The notes under the pieces: generated by a model
What the model was told of the DNA's origin: nothing
Database searches by the model: none
Seen by the model: only the letters and a program-made list of their open reading frames with translations
Program-made: the position numbers and the translations under genes
Source: Variovorax sp. PBL-H6
GTDB taxonomy: Bacteria; Pseudomonadota; Gammaproteobacteria; Burkholderiales; Burkholderiaceae_C
Assembly (NCBI RefSeq): GCF_901827155.1
Contig: NZ_LR594659.1
Coordinates: 3,410,001 to 3,474,000, forward strand
Direction: 5' to 3'
Length of the DNA: 64,000 nucleotides
Shown here: piece by piece, positions 9,811 to 17,843 of the stretch
Numbering within the stretch: the first letter of the stretch is position 1
Layout: each line of letters begins with the position of its first letter

Positions 9811-10680
9811 GTGAGCTTGAGCGGACCCATCGTCGTGGCGGTGCTCTTCGGCGCCCTGCTCCACGCCGCCTGGAATGCGCTCATCAAATCGGGCACCGAC
9901 AAGCCGCTGGACACCGCGCTGGTTCACAGCATGGGCATCTTCATCGCCGTTCCGCTGGTGATGATCACGGGCCTGCCGCCGCTCGCAGCCTGGCCCTACA
10001 TGGCGGCTTCACTGCTGATCCATATCGCCTACTACACCGCGCTGGCTGGCGCCTACAAGCACGGGGACCTGAGCCTCACCTATCCGGTGATGCGCGGCTG
10101 CGCGCCGTTGCTCGTCGCCATGGGCAGCGCGACGTTCATCGGCGAGGCAATCCCGGTGACAGCCTGGGTCGGCGTCGCCGTGCTGTGCGCGGGCGTGGTC
10201 ACGCTGGGCCTGTCGCGCTCGGCGCTGCACGAGAACGACCCATCCCGACGCAACAAGGCGCTCGGCTTCGCGCTGGCCAATGCTGCCGTCATCGCCCTCT
10301 ACACCGTCGTCGACGGCATCGGGGTGCGCGTCGCGGGCAATGCACTGGCCTATGTGGCGACACTGTTCCTGTTCGACGGCATCCCCTACATGCTGCTGGT
10401 GCTGTGGCGCCGCCCCGGCAAGCGCCGCGAGGCGCTTGGCTACATGGCGGGCCGATGGAAGCTGGCGCTGATCGGCAGCGCCGCCTCGCTGGGCAGCTAC
10501 GGCATCGCGCTGTGGGCCATGACCCGGGCGCCGGTGGCGATCGTCGCGGCGCTGCGCGAAACCTCGGTGCTGTTCGCCGCGCTGATCGGCACGCTGTTCC
10601 TTCGCGAGGGCTTCGGCTGGCAGCGCGCCGCGGGCACGCTGATCATCGTGGCTGGCGTGATGGTGCTGCGCCTGGCTTGA
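9811..10680 (+). CDS. EamA/DMT-family permease
   Basis: A 289-residue membrane protein with about ten hydrophobic segments in two repeated halves, the layout of the drug/metabolite transporter superfamily. The first half has FGALLHAAWNALIKSG; the second ends with RETSVLFAALIGTLFLREGF, the conserved last-but-one EamA helix. The start is probably GTG 9811; in-frame sequence upstream lacks conserved character and overlaps the fasciclin promoter. Exporters of this family move small metabolites; the substrate cannot be told from sequence. Confidence 0.82.
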   Translation: MSLSGPIVVAVLFGALLHAAWNALIKSGTDKPLDTALVHSMGIFIAVPLVMITGLPPLAAWPYMAASLLIHIAYYTALAGAYKHGDLSLTYPVMRGCAPLLVAMGSATFIGEAIPVTAWVGVAVLCAGVVTLGLSRSALHENDPSRRNKALGFALANAAVIALYTVVDGIGVRVAGNALAYVATLFLFDGIPYMLLVLWRRPGKRREALGYMAGRWKLALIGSAASLGSYGIALWAMTRAPVAIVAALRETSVLFAALIGTLFLREGFGWQRAAGTLIIVAGVMVLRLA

Positions 10681-10686
10681 CTCCGC

Positions 10687-12981
10687 TCAGCCCGCGCGCA
10701 CGCAGTCCGCGTAGTAGCGCTTCTTGCCGGTCTCGTCGATGCGCGCCACGAGCCCGTGGATGTCGGTCTCGAAGCCCGGGCACTCGCTGTTGAACTCGCG
10801 CGCGAACTTGAGGTAGTCGACGATCTTCTTGTTGAAGACCTCGCCCGGGATCAGCAGCGGAATGCCGGGCGGGTACGGCGTGATCAGGCTGGTGGTGATG
10901 CGGCCTTCGAGTTGGTCGATTTCCACCCGCTCCGTCTTGCGGTGCGCGATGTGGGCGTAGGCGTCGCTGGGCTTCATCGCCGGCTCGAGGTCGCTCAGGT
11001 ACATCTCGGTCGTGAGCCGTGCCACGTCGTGGCGTGCATAGAGCTCGTGGACATGCTGGCAAAGGTCGCGCAGCCCCAGGCGCTCGTAGCCCGGATGGCT
11101 CTGGCAGAACTCCGGCAGGATGCGCCACATCGGCTGGTTGCGCGCATAGTCGTCCTTGAACTGCTGCAGCGCCGTGAGCAGCGTATTCCAGCGGCCCTTG
11201 GTGATGCCGATCGTGAACATGATGAAGAAGCTGTAGAGCCCCGTCTTCTCGACGATCACGCCGTGCTCTGCCAGGAACTTGGTGACGATGCTGGCCGGAA
11301 TGCCGGTCGCGGCGAACTTGCCGTTCAGGTCCAGGCCGGGCGTCACGATGGTCGACTTGATCGGATCCAGCATGTTGAAGCCGTCGGCGAGCTTGCCGAA
11401 GCCGTGCCAGTTGCGCGCGCCGTTCCTGGCATTCGGGCCGCTGCGGGACTCGCCGTGCATGATCCAGTCGCTGGCGCGGCCGATGCCTTCGTCCACCAGC
11501 TTCTCGGGACCCCACACCTTGAACCACCATTCGTCCTTGCCGAACTCCTCCTCCACCTTGCGCATCACACGACGGAAGTCCAGCGCCTCGAGGATGCTCT
11601 CTTCCACCAGCGCGGTGCCGCCGGGCGGCTCCATCATCGCGGCGGCCACGTCGCAGCTGGCGATGATCGCGTACTGCGGGCTCGTGGAGGAGTGCATCAG
11701 GTAGGCCTCGTTGAAGAGGTCGCGATCGAGTGCGCGGTTCTGAGAGTCCTGCACCAGCACATGGCTGGCCTGGCTGATGCCGGCCAGCAGCTTGTGCGTG
11801 GACTGGGTCGCGAACACCAGCGACTCCTTCGGCCGCACGCGCCGCTTGCCCATCGCGTGGTAGGTGCCATAGAAGGGGTGGAAGGCCGCGTGCGGCAGCC
11901 AGGCCTCGTCGAAGTGCAGCGTGTCCACGTAGCCGTCGAGCATGCGCTTGATGGTCTCGGTGTTGTAGATCACGCCGTCGTAGGTCGACTGCGTGAGCGT
12001 CATGACCCTCGGCTTGACCTTGTCGGCATCGACATGCGAGAGCAGCGGATTGGCGCGGATCTTGTCCTTGATGGCCGCTGGCTCGAACTCGCTCTGGGGG
12101 ATCGGGCCGATGATGCCGAAGTGGTTGCGCGTCGGCTTCATGAAGACCGGGATGGCGCCGGTCATGATGATCGCGTGCAGCACCGACTTGTGGCAGTTGC
12201 GGTCCACCACCACCACATCGTCGGGCGCCACCGTGTGGTGCCACACCATCTTGTTGCTGGTGCTGGTGCCGTTGGTCACGAAGAAGCAGTGGTCGGCGTT
12301 GAAGATGCGCGCCGCGTTGCGCTCGCTCGCGGCCACCGGGCCGGTGTGGTCGAGCAACTGCCCGAGTTCCTCCACCGCATTGCACACGTCGGCGCGCAGC
12401 ATGTTCTCGCCGAAGAACTGATGGAACATCTGGCCGACGGGGCTCTTCAGGAAAGCGACGCCCCCGGAATGGCCGGGGCAGTGCCAGGAGTAGGAGCCGT
12501 CTTCCGCGTAGTCGATCAGGGCCTTGAAGAACGGCGGCTGTACCCCTTCGAGGTAGGACTTGGCCTCGCGAATGATATGGCGCGCCACGAATTCCGGCGT
12601 GTCCTCGAACATGTGGATGAAGCCATGGAGTTCTCGCAGGATGTCGTTCGGCAGATGGCGCGAGGTTTTCGTCTCGCCATAGATATAGATCGGCACGTCG
12701 GCGTTCTTGCGCCGCACCTCGCCGATGAAGTTACGCAGGTTCAAAACCGCTGGGTCCAGGTCGGGGCCCGGGGTGAACTCCTCGTCGTCGATCGAGAGGA
12801 TGAAGGCGCTGGCGCGGCTCTGCTGCTGGGCGAACTGGCTCAGGTCGCCGTAGCTGGTGACGCCCAGCACTTCGAAGCCCTCGCTTTCGAAGGCCTTGGC
12901 CAGCGCGCGAATACTGAGTCCCGAGGTGTTCTCGGAGCGGAAGTCCTCGTCGATGATGACGATGGGAAAGCGGAATTTCAT
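10687..12981 (-). CDS. Arginine/lysine/ornithine decarboxylase (PLP-dependent, fold type I)
   Basis: The 764-residue protein has the architecture of inducible basic amino acid decarboxylases. The N-terminal wing domain resembles a response regulator (about 1-130), the PLP domain carries HCPGHSGG near 167-174, the Schiff-base lysine lies in the STHK motif (394-397), and a C-terminal domain ends with the PYPPGIPLLIPGE block. It makes agmatine, cadaverine or putrescine from arginine, lysine or ornithine. The best fit by length and motifs is the arginine/lysine group, but the substrate is not decided by the sequence. ATG 12981 follows GGAG. Its 3' end lies 6 bases from the convergent permease gene. 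Confidence 0.9.
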   Translation of the reverse strand: MKFRFPIVIIDEDFRSENTSGLSIRALAKAFESEGFEVLGVTSYGDLSQFAQQQSRASAFILSIDDEEFTPGPDLDPAVLNLRNFIGEVRRKNADVPIYIYGETKTSRHLPNDILRELHGFIHMFEDTPEFVARHIIREAKSYLEGVQPPFFKALIDYAEDGSYSWHCPGHSGGVAFLKSPVGQMFHQFFGENMLRADVCNAVEELGQLLDHTGPVAASERNAARIFNADHCFFVTNGTSTSNKMVWHHTVAPDDVVVVDRNCHKSVLHAIIMTGAIPVFMKPTRNHFGIIGPIPQSEFEPAAIKDKIRANPLLSHVDADKVKPRVMTLTQSTYDGVIYNTETIKRMLDGYVDTLHFDEAWLPHAAFHPFYGTYHAMGKRRVRPKESLVFATQSTHKLLAGISQASHVLVQDSQNRALDRDLFNEAYLMHSSTSPQYAIIASCDVAAAMMEPPGGTALVEESILEALDFRRVMRKVEEEFGKDEWWFKVWGPEKLVDEGIGRASDWIMHGESRSGPNARNGARNWHGFGKLADGFNMLDPIKSTIVTPGLDLNGKFAATGIPASIVTKFLAEHGVIVEKTGLYSFFIMFTIGITKGRWNTLLTALQQFKDDYARNQPMWRILPEFCQSHPGYERLGLRDLCQHVHELYARHDVARLTTEMYLSDLEPAMKPSDAYAHIAHRKTERVEIDQLEGRITTSLITPYPPGIPLLIPGEVFNKKIVDYLKFAREFNSECPGFETDIHGLVARIDETGKKRYYADCVRAG

Positions 12982-13099
12982 GGGGGGCTCCGGCGGGCGG
13001 GACAAGCAAACAGGCGCGAAGTGTACGGAATTCGGATGAAGGGATCGCCGCGCTTTTTGACACAGAATGTCGTGCCTTCACTTAGAGAGGAGTCGTGAC

Positions 13100-13525
13100 A
13101 TGGCGAGTTCCACCGTTTGGTGGCTGATTGCAGGGGGAGCCGTCGTGCTGGAGCTGCTGTCCGGCACCGTCTACCTGCTGCTGCTGAGCGCGGGTTTCGC
13201 CGCCGCAGCCATCTCGGCGCATGCCGGCGCAGGTCTGGGCACGCAGCTGGTCGTGGCGGCGGTGGTCGGCGTGGGCGCGGTCCTCGTGTGGCACACGATT
13301 CGCCGCAAGCGCCCGGCAGAGCCACCGGCTACCGCCAACCGCGACCTCAACCTGGACATCGGCGAGAGCATCTTCGTCGAGGCCTGGAATCCGGACGGCA
13401 CGGCCACCGTGCGCTATCGCGGCGCGCAATGGACCGTGGTGCCCCGCCCCGGCGCCACGCCGGCCCCCGGCGAGCACCGCGTGACCGAGGTCGTCGGCAG
13501 CCGGCTGGTGGTCGACAAGATCTGA
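13100..13525 (+). CDS. NfeD-family membrane protein
   Basis: A 141-residue protein with two or three N-terminal membrane segments (WWLIAGGAVVLELLSGTVYL onward, then LVVAAVVGVGAVLVW). A C-terminal OB-fold-like NfeD domain (DIGESIFVEAWNPDGTATVR, WTVVPRPG, VVGSRLVVDK) follows. Short NfeD proteins are partners of SPFH/stomatin proteins, and the next gene encodes one. The start at 13100 has an AGAGGAG ribosome-binding site. The pair probably forms a membrane microdomain complex involved in membrane protein quality control. Confidence 0.88.
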   Translation: MASSTVWWLIAGGAVVLELLSGTVYLLLLSAGFAAAAISAHAGAGLGTQLVVAAVVGVGAVLVWHTIRRKRPAEPPATANRDLNLDIGESIFVEAWNPDGTATVRYRGAQWTVVPRPGATPAPGEHRVTEVVGSRLVVDKI

Positions 13526-13560
13526 TACTGCAGCAACAAGCACAACGAGGAAGCATCTTC

Positions 13561-14490
13561 ATGGAATTCACCGTCCCCCTGGTCCTGCTGGTCATCGCGA
13601 TCATCGTCATCAGCCAGTCCATCAAGTTCGTGCCGCAGCAGAACGCCTGGGTGCGCGAGCGCCTGGGCAAGTACCACAACACGATGACGCCTGGGCCCAA
13701 CTTCCTGATCCCTTTCATCGACAAGGTGGCCTACAAGCACAGCCTGAAGGAGATCCCGCTGGATGTGCCAAGCCAGATCTGCATCACCCGCGACAACACG
13801 CAGCTGCAGGTCGACGGCATCCTCTACTTCCAGGTCACCGACCCGATGCGGGCGAGCTACGGCTCGTCGAACTACATCGTGGCCGTGACGCAGCTGGCGC
13901 AGACATCGCTGCGCAGCGTGATCGGCAAGCTCGAGCTCGACAAGACCTTCGAGGAGCGCGACATCATCAACGCGCAGGTGGTGGCCGCCATCGATGAGGC
14001 GGCGTTGAACTGGGGCGTAAAGGTGCTGCGCTACGAGATCAAGGACCTGACGCCGCCGAAGGAGATCCTGCAGGCCATGCAGCGCCAGATCACGGCCGAG
14101 CGCGAGAAGCGCGCGCTGATCGCCGCCTCCGAAGGCCGCCGCCAGGAGCAGATCAACATCGCCACCGGCGAGCGCGAGGCCTTCATCGCGCGCTCCGAGG
14201 GCGAAAAGCAGGCCCAGATCAACAACGCCCAGGGCGAGGCCGCGGCCATCACCGCTGTGGCGGAGGCCACGGCCGGGGCCATCGAACGCGTGGCCGCCGC
14301 CATCCGCCAGCCGGGCGGCGAGCAGGCCGTACAGCTCAAGGTGGCGGAGCGCGCCGTCGATGCCTACGGCAAGGTTGCGGCCGACGCCACCACCACCCTG
14401 ATCGTGCCCAGCAACATGAACGAAACCGCCACGCTCATCGCCTCGGCAATGCGCATGGTGCAGGCGGGAAAGACGTCGACTACCGCCTGA
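13561..14490 (+). CDS. qmcA: SPFH/stomatin-family membrane protein (QmcA-like)
   Basis: A 309-residue protein with one N-terminal membrane anchor (about residues 4-20). An SPFH/band-7 domain follows (FVPQQNAWVRERLGKYHN, VPSQICITRDNTQLQVDGIL, LELDKTFEERDIIN). After it comes a long Glu/Ala/Gln-rich coiled coil (about 170-250) that drives oligomer formation. It is 35 bases downstream of the NfeD gene, forming the classical NfeD-stomatin operon. QmcA-like proteins form large ring assemblies at the inner membrane and interact with FtsH-type proteolysis. Confidence 0.92.
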   Translation: MEFTVPLVLLVIAIIVISQSIKFVPQQNAWVRERLGKYHNTMTPGPNFLIPFIDKVAYKHSLKEIPLDVPSQICITRDNTQLQVDGILYFQVTDPMRASYGSSNYIVAVTQLAQTSLRSVIGKLELDKTFEERDIINAQVVAAIDEAALNWGVKVLRYEIKDLTPPKEILQAMQRQITAEREKRALIAASEGRRQEQINIATGEREAFIARSEGEKQAQINNAQGEAAAITAVAEATAGAIERVAAAIRQPGGEQAVQLKVAERAVDAYGKVAADATTTLIVPSNMNETATLIASAMRMVQAGKTSTTA

Positions 14491-14526
14491 GAGGGGTCGA
14501 TCCTCGCTGCTACAATCGCGGGCTTC

Positions 14527-14617
14527 GGAGCGGTGGATGAGTGGTTTAAGTCGCACGCCTGGAAAGCGTGTGAGGGTTAATAGCCCTCCGCGGGTTCGAA
14601 TCCCGCCTGCTCCGCCA
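14527..14617 (+). tRNA. serX: tRNA-Ser(GGA)
   Basis: A 91-base class II tRNA. The acceptor stem GGAGCGG pairs with CTGCTCC, the anticodon loop CTGGAAA carries anticodon GGA, a long variable arm (GTGAGGGTTAATAGCCCTCC) is typical of serine tRNAs, the T-loop is GTTCGAA, and CCA is encoded. The last 14 bases are repeated at 31,075-31,088. The gene therefore served as the integration site of element I and was rebuilt intact on insertion. Confidence 0.95.
14604..14617 (+). repeat. Left attachment site core (attL) of element I
   Basis: The 14 bases CGCCTGCTCCGCCA at the 3' end of tRNA-Ser recur exactly at 31,075-31,088, just outside the integrase gene. Flanking bases differ on both sides, which defines the core length. 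Confidence 0.85.
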
Positions 14618-14631
14618 ACCACTCAATAAGC

Positions 14632-14654
14632 ACGGGCCTTCGCGGCCCGTTTTG
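14632..14654 (+). terminator. Terminator after tRNA-Ser, supplied by element I
   Basis: A 7-bp stem (ACGGGCC pairing with GGCCCGT) with a five-base loop is followed by TTTT. It lies inside the element's left edge and replaces the original tRNA terminator, which now lies at 31.1 kb. Confidence 0.75.
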
Positions 14655-14694
14655 CTTCCAGTTCCCACAAAAATCCCCACAAAGAGGAAACGGC

Positions 14695-15438
14695 GTGCAA
14701 GGAGCTTCGACCCCGTACTATCTCGACTGGACCTTCTGGGCATTCGTAGCTTCTGCGATTGCGATCGCGCTATCCCAAGTACCTCCCTTGAAGGACTGGT
14801 TTCGACCACCCAAGCTGGTGGTCGAGACGCCCAAAAAGTTCCGTCTCACCCACATAGTCGGTTATCCGACGGCTGGCGTCATCCTGAACATTCGGAACAC
14901 AGGCGGTCGCTCAACCCGGATCACGGCGATCAATCTCGAAATAAGACGTTCCGGAAAGCATCTGATCGAGCTGCCGGTCACGGAATTTTTTCCGGACCAA
15001 ACGAACAACCAAACGCTGATGTTCATGCCCCTGACGCTGGCTTCTGGCGCAGAGGCCACGCTCAGCGTCAATGCGTATCTCGATCTCACTCGCGAGAAAA
15101 CGCGTGAACTAAATCTACTTTCTTCCGCAGTGAAGCGAGAGGGCTATAGGCCCACGCCAGGATATGCAGGGCCGGCGCCCATCAGTCCAACTCTGGTGGA
15201 GCAGGGAGTGAAGCTGTTTCAGCAGAACTTCCAGTGGATGGCTGGCGAGTACGAGCTCCGGATAAACATCGCCACAGAGGAAAATTGTTCGGTCAAGCAA
15301 GCACCGAAGCAGTTCACTCTTTGGGAGTCCGATGAAGCGGAACTTCGCGCGTTCACCGACGAGTACAAGTTTGGCATTGGAATCGGCATTCCGAACCAAA
15401 AACAGGCAACCGGTGTTTTCGTGACGCTACGGGCTTGA
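14695..15438 (+). CDS. Hypothetical membrane-anchored protein (element I cargo)
   Basis: I do not recognise a family. The 247-residue protein has one hydrophobic segment near the N-terminus (DWTFWAFVASAIAIALSQV, about 11-29) and a soluble remainder with short beta-strand-like stretches (VILNIRNTGGRSTRITAINL) and no cysteine-rich or catalytic motif that I can see. The strand-rich, immunoglobulin-like feel suggests a sensor or binding domain on the membrane, but that is a guess. It is the first cargo gene after the tRNA, the place where satellites often keep accessory functions such as phage resistance. GTG 14695 is the start used; upstream sequence is the terminator hairpin. Confidence 0.6.
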   Translation: MQGASTPYYLDWTFWAFVASAIAIALSQVPPLKDWFRPPKLVVETPKKFRLTHIVGYPTAGVILNIRNTGGRSTRITAINLEIRRSGKHLIELPVTEFFPDQTNNQTLMFMPLTLASGAEATLSVNAYLDLTREKTRELNLLSSAVKREGYRPTPGYAGPAPISPTLVEQGVKLFQQNFQWMAGEYELRINIATEENCSVKQAPKQFTLWESDEAELRAFTDEYKFGIGIGIPNQKQATGVFVTLRA

Positions 15439-15484
15439 AATCGGACATCGCTCCCCCCCGGTGGGAACAGGAGGGCAGCGCTAG

Positions 15485-16066
15485 TTAGAGATTCGCAGAG
15501 CGTTTTGCCTTTTGCTCTTGAGCACATGCTTCGAAGTTCTTGAACTCATACGTGAGCAAGATCATTCCCGTATTGGGACTTGCTGCTAACGCTTTTAGAG
15601 AGATGGCTTCGAGTCCATCAGAAGCGCTTGGGTTTGCCCACATGACAGCAAGCGTCCGCTCCTCCGCTTTCAAACCCATCATGAAGTCTCGTGGCTCGTT
15701 CCAGATGCTCTTGTGTTGCAGATAGTCGAACTTTTTCCCTGCCCCATACTTTAACGTTATAGCTGATTGGATCGCTTCAAATTCGCTCAGCAATCCGTCG
15801 CCATAGGCGCTCGTGCTGATGTTGCTCTTCCACGCTTGAACCCTGCAGAGTCCGCTGACGGGAGTTATCAAGAAGCGGTAGTCGTCGAAATCGGGGTGAC
15901 CACTACGCAGGTTATTTGCAATGTAAACATTAGGCGTTTTTGAAGGCTGCAACGTTCCTTGAGTAGCGACTTGCTCTTTTGTCATTCCCATTTCCACGCC
16001 AAACGGTCCAGCAAATGAGGCAGTTGGAAGAAGCACGAGCGAACCGATGAGAAAGAGTTTTTTCAT
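15485..16066 (-). CDS. Hypothetical secreted protein (element I cargo)
   Basis: A 193-residue protein beginning MKKLFLIGSLVLLPTASFAG, a clear Sec signal peptide, then GVEMGMTKEQVAT. That last motif resembles the start of small bacterial lipoprotein/BamE-like or peptidase-inhibitor-like folds ('GMTxxEV'), but I cannot assign a family. ATG 16066 is preferred to the longer frame because the signal peptide starts there. Codon use is noticeably more AT-rich than in the chromosomal genes. It converges with the neighbouring plus-strand cargo gene. Confidence 0.6.
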   Translation of the reverse strand: MKKLFLIGSLVLLPTASFAGPFGVEMGMTKEQVATQGTLQPSKTPNVYIANNLRSGHPDFDDYRFLITPVSGLCRVQAWKSNISTSAYGDGLLSEFEAIQSAITLKYGAGKKFDYLQHKSIWNEPRDFMMGLKAEERTLAVMWANPSASDGLEAISLKALAASPNTGMILLTYEFKNFEACAQEQKAKRSANL

Positions 16067-16311
16067 AAGAATGGTTTTCTGTCCACATTTAGCGAAGGAA
16101 GAGGAAGCGCCCGGTTTCCCTAGGATGGGTTCCAAATTCGGAGTACCCCGGAGGGTCGACAACAACCATCGGCCACAACCGAATGGCAGTTATGGATCGT
16201 AGATGCACACGGTCTTTCGGCTACGTGAATTTCTCCCCACAAACGCGAGAAGCTTGGTGCCGCAATCCGGACGCGTGGCACAACAAGGGCTAGGCCGGGC
16301 GCCCAGGGTTC
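16067..16311. other. Non-coding stretch in element I cargo
   Basis: About 245 bases between two minus-strand cargo genes. Apart from the 19-bp repeat at 16,101 I see no convincing gene, terminator or RNA here; it probably holds the promoter of the secreted-protein gene. Confidence 0.4.
16101..16119. repeat. 19-bp direct repeat, copy 1 (element I)
   Basis: GAGGAAGCGCCCGGTTTCC occurs here and identically at 21,974-21,992, same orientation. Each copy lies 35-40 bases upstream of a minus-strand start codon (16,066 and 21,934). No similarity continues beyond the 19 bases. Confidence 0.85.
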
Positions 16312-16602
16312 CTACACCTTCGGCGGCTCGCTTCCAGAGAGCTCGCAGTACCAGACCTGAGCGTTCCACTGCTCGCCGTTCGCCTCGATGCCGGTGAAGC
16401 TGATCGAATTGCCGAAACACGCCTTCAGGGACACGCGGTGCAATGTGCCCTCGGGCGGCGGCTTGCCGTGCGGTCCGGCTTGGCTCAGGTACAGCACCGC
16501 TCCGTGCATCTCCAAGGCGCCATGCAACCACGGCTGCTCGCCGAATTGCCGGTCGGTCAGTTCCACCCCGCGCCGAAAGCGGCGCTTCATCTGCACTCTC
16601 AT
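16312..16602 (-). CDS. Hypothetical small protein next to a LexA-type box
   Basis: An unrecognised protein of 96 residues (or 92 from ATG 16590), basic at the N-terminus (MKRRFRRG) and with a compact, mixed sequence containing WLHGALEMHGAVLYLS and FTGIEANGEQWNAQVWYCEL. The start codon at 16602 lies directly against a perfect CTG-N10-CAG LexA-type operator (16,604-16,619), so transcription is probably SOS-controlled. A function in DNA damage response or element induction is possible but not shown. Confidence 0.55.
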   Translation of the reverse strand: MRVQMKRRFRRGVELTDRQFGEQPWLHGALEMHGAVLYLSQAGPHGKPPPEGTLHRVSLKACFGNSISFTGIEANGEQWNAQVWYCELSGSEPPKV

Positions 16603-16603
16603 A

Positions 16604-16619
16604 CTGTATGAATATACAG
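16604..16619. promoter_or_regulatory. LexA (SOS) box
   Basis: The sequence CTGTATGAATATACAG fits CTG-N10-CAG with an AT-rich core and a preceding TA, the LexA operator pattern of beta/gammaproteobacteria. It lies between divergent small genes, touching the start of the minus-strand 96-residue protein and overlapping the ATG at 16,611 of a possible 45-codon plus-strand frame. Confidence 0.75.
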
Positions 16620-16745
16620 CTTGCGACGCCGCCCCGGCGCACCAGAGCCGCCGCGGCAGCCCAAGTCCAAGCTAGACCGCGCGAGCCGAAGGAGCCGCCA
16701 GCAGCCGAGGAGCCAACCCTCTTTGAGCCTCTACCCTGCCGGTGA
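16611..16745 (+). CDS. Possible 44-residue Pro/Ala-rich peptide
   Basis: An ATG inside the LexA box opens a frame beginning MNIQLATPPRRTRAAAAA and ending LFEPLPCR. Composition is Pro, Ala, Arg and Glu rich and low in complexity. There is no ribosome-binding site other than the operator itself, so translation is doubtful. If real it would be an SOS-induced leader peptide for the next plus-strand gene. Confidence 0.25.
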   Translation, partial: NIQLATPPRRTRAAAAAQVQARPREPKEPPAAEEPTLFEPLPCR

Positions 16746-16822
16746 GCTGCAGCACAGATTCCTTCCATCAAAGAAGGCGGCGGCCGACGCAAGGGGGAGT
16801 GCACACGCCCACCATCGTTTAC

Positions 16823-17044
16823 ATGAGCCGCTTCCGCTTTCTCATCTTGACGGTAGAAGCGCTCCACCCGGGAGCGTTTGAATGGTCGCTGTCCGAGTCC
16901 TTCGATGACCTGCCGGGGTTCACACCTTACATGCGATCAGATCGTACCTTCTCGACCTACGAGAGCGCCTGGGAGTCGGGTTGCACTGCACTCGCTTTCA
17001 ACATTGCAAATTCAGAACTGCATCTCCTGGCCGACGGTGACTGA
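16823..17044 (+). CDS. Hypothetical 73-residue protein (element I cargo)
   Basis: Unrecognised. From ATG 16823 the protein begins MSRFRFLILTVEALHPGAFE and contains a well-mixed acidic sequence (SLSESFDDLPGFTPYMRSD, TYESAWESGCTALA) that looks like a real small globular protein rather than a shadow frame. An upstream ATG at 16742 would add a basic, less protein-like extension. It lies downstream of the LexA-type box on the same strand. Confidence 0.45.
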   Translation: MSRFRFLILTVEALHPGAFEWSLSESFDDLPGFTPYMRSDRTFSTYESAWESGCTALAFNIANSELHLLADGD

Positions 17045-17049
17045 GCGGG

Positions 17050-17316
17050 TCAAGCGTCTTGCGATAGGGCGCCAGATCCCTGTTCTCGGCTCAGAAACTC
17101 GTCGATCCAGGTGCGCGCCTTTGTCGCCAATTGCCTTCTGGCGGTTGCCTCTTCTGCGACCCCGCTGATGCCGACGCGAGACATGACCTTGCCGGAACGC
17201 TTCACATCGGCATAGAAATACATTCCTTCGCCAACAGGCTCGCATCCAACCTCAATGGTCCAGTCAGGGGGGGCAGGAGGTGGGTCCGAGGGTTGACGAG
17301 GCGGTGATATTTTCAT
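17050..17316 (-). CDS. Hypothetical 88-residue protein
   Basis: Unrecognised. There is a proline-rich N-terminus (PPRQPSDPPPAPPDW), then a small alpha/beta-like sequence (TIEVGCEPVGEGMYFYADVK, ATARRQLATKARTWIDEFLS). The C-terminal helix with alternating charge suggests a folded protein. The stop lies six bases from the stop of the converging plus-strand gene. Confidence 0.5.
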   Translation of the reverse strand: MKISPPRQPSDPPPAPPDWTIEVGCEPVGEGMYFYADVKRSGKVMSRVGISGVAEEATARRQLATKARTWIDEFLSREQGSGALSQDA

Positions 17317-17382
17317 CTGAAGCCAAGTTGAGGCTCAGCAACAAGTATGCAGCACCCGTGCAGGGCTGCAACAGGGCAAATG

Positions 17383-17481
17383 TCACTCAACAAGCCTAGG
17401 AGGGGCCGGGGTCACCTTCATTGCTTCATCAAAGCTCTTGTTCGCGAGCCTGCGGAGCCTGAGGCAGGCGTCTAGTTCCAT
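17383..17481 (-). CDS. Possible 32-residue small ORF, coupled to the next
   Basis: The frame starts at an ATG that overlaps the stop of the upstream 41-codon frame (ATGGAACTAG). It encodes MELDACLRLRRLANKSFDEA and ends in a proline-rich tail. Either the two frames are translationally coupled, or together they represent one gene broken by a frameshift. No family is recognised. Confidence 0.25.
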   Translation of the reverse strand: MELDACLRLRRLANKSFDEAMKVTPAPPRLVE

Positions 17482-17597
17482 TGGACTCGGCTTAGGACGC
17501 GCAAGTATTCCAAGTTGTGATGGTAGAAGCGAACCTCTTCTTGGTCCGCTAACCGGACTGCCTTTCGCCACAGCTGGAGCAACGTTAAATCGTCCAT
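17472..17597 (-). CDS. Possible 41-residue helical small protein
   Basis: ATG 17597 opens a short frame reading MDDLTLLQLWRKAVRLADQE and ending RVLSRVQWN. The sequence is strongly helical, amphipathic and charge-balanced, unlike a random frame. Its stop overlaps the start of the following small frame. No family is recognised. Confidence 0.35.
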   Translation of the reverse strand: MDDLTLLQLWRKAVRLADQEEVRFYHHNLEYLRVLSRVQWN

Positions 17598-17616
17598 GGC
17601 AAATCATCCCAGCAGA

Positions 17617-17811
17617 TCAGTCGATTTGCCTTGGTGGCCCTAGGTCGGAGGAATAGCCATCCGCCATGACCTCGACGCTGCGGGGAACCACACCCAAGCC
17701 CGCCAGCGCATTCCGCACTGCTTCAAGAAACTCCTCTTCGATCACCGGGCGGTCGACCAAGAACAGGAGCCCGTTGACTCGGTGGTAGTAGGGCGTCTCG
17801 AGCTTGGGCAT
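17617..17811 (-). CDS. Hypothetical 64-residue protein
   Basis: From ATG 17811 the protein begins MPKLETPYYHRVNGLLFLVD and has a helix EEEFLEAVRNALAGLGVVPR that looks genuine. The N-terminal extension in the longer open frame belongs to the frameshifted DUF3606 gene read in another frame, so it was rejected. It lies just downstream of the DUF3606 remnant, with which it may once have been co-transcribed. No function known. Confidence 0.4.
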   Translation of the reverse strand: MPKLETPYYHRVNGLLFLVDRPVIEEEFLEAVRNALAGLGVVPRSVEVMADGYSSDLGPPRQID

Positions 17812-17843
17812 CGTCGCCTCGTGCCGTGTGGGCTGTGCCGGGC

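Noticed and set aside
10756..13098. 780-codon plus-strand open frame
   Set aside because: Antisense to the decarboxylase gene, His/Val/Gly-rich mirror composition.
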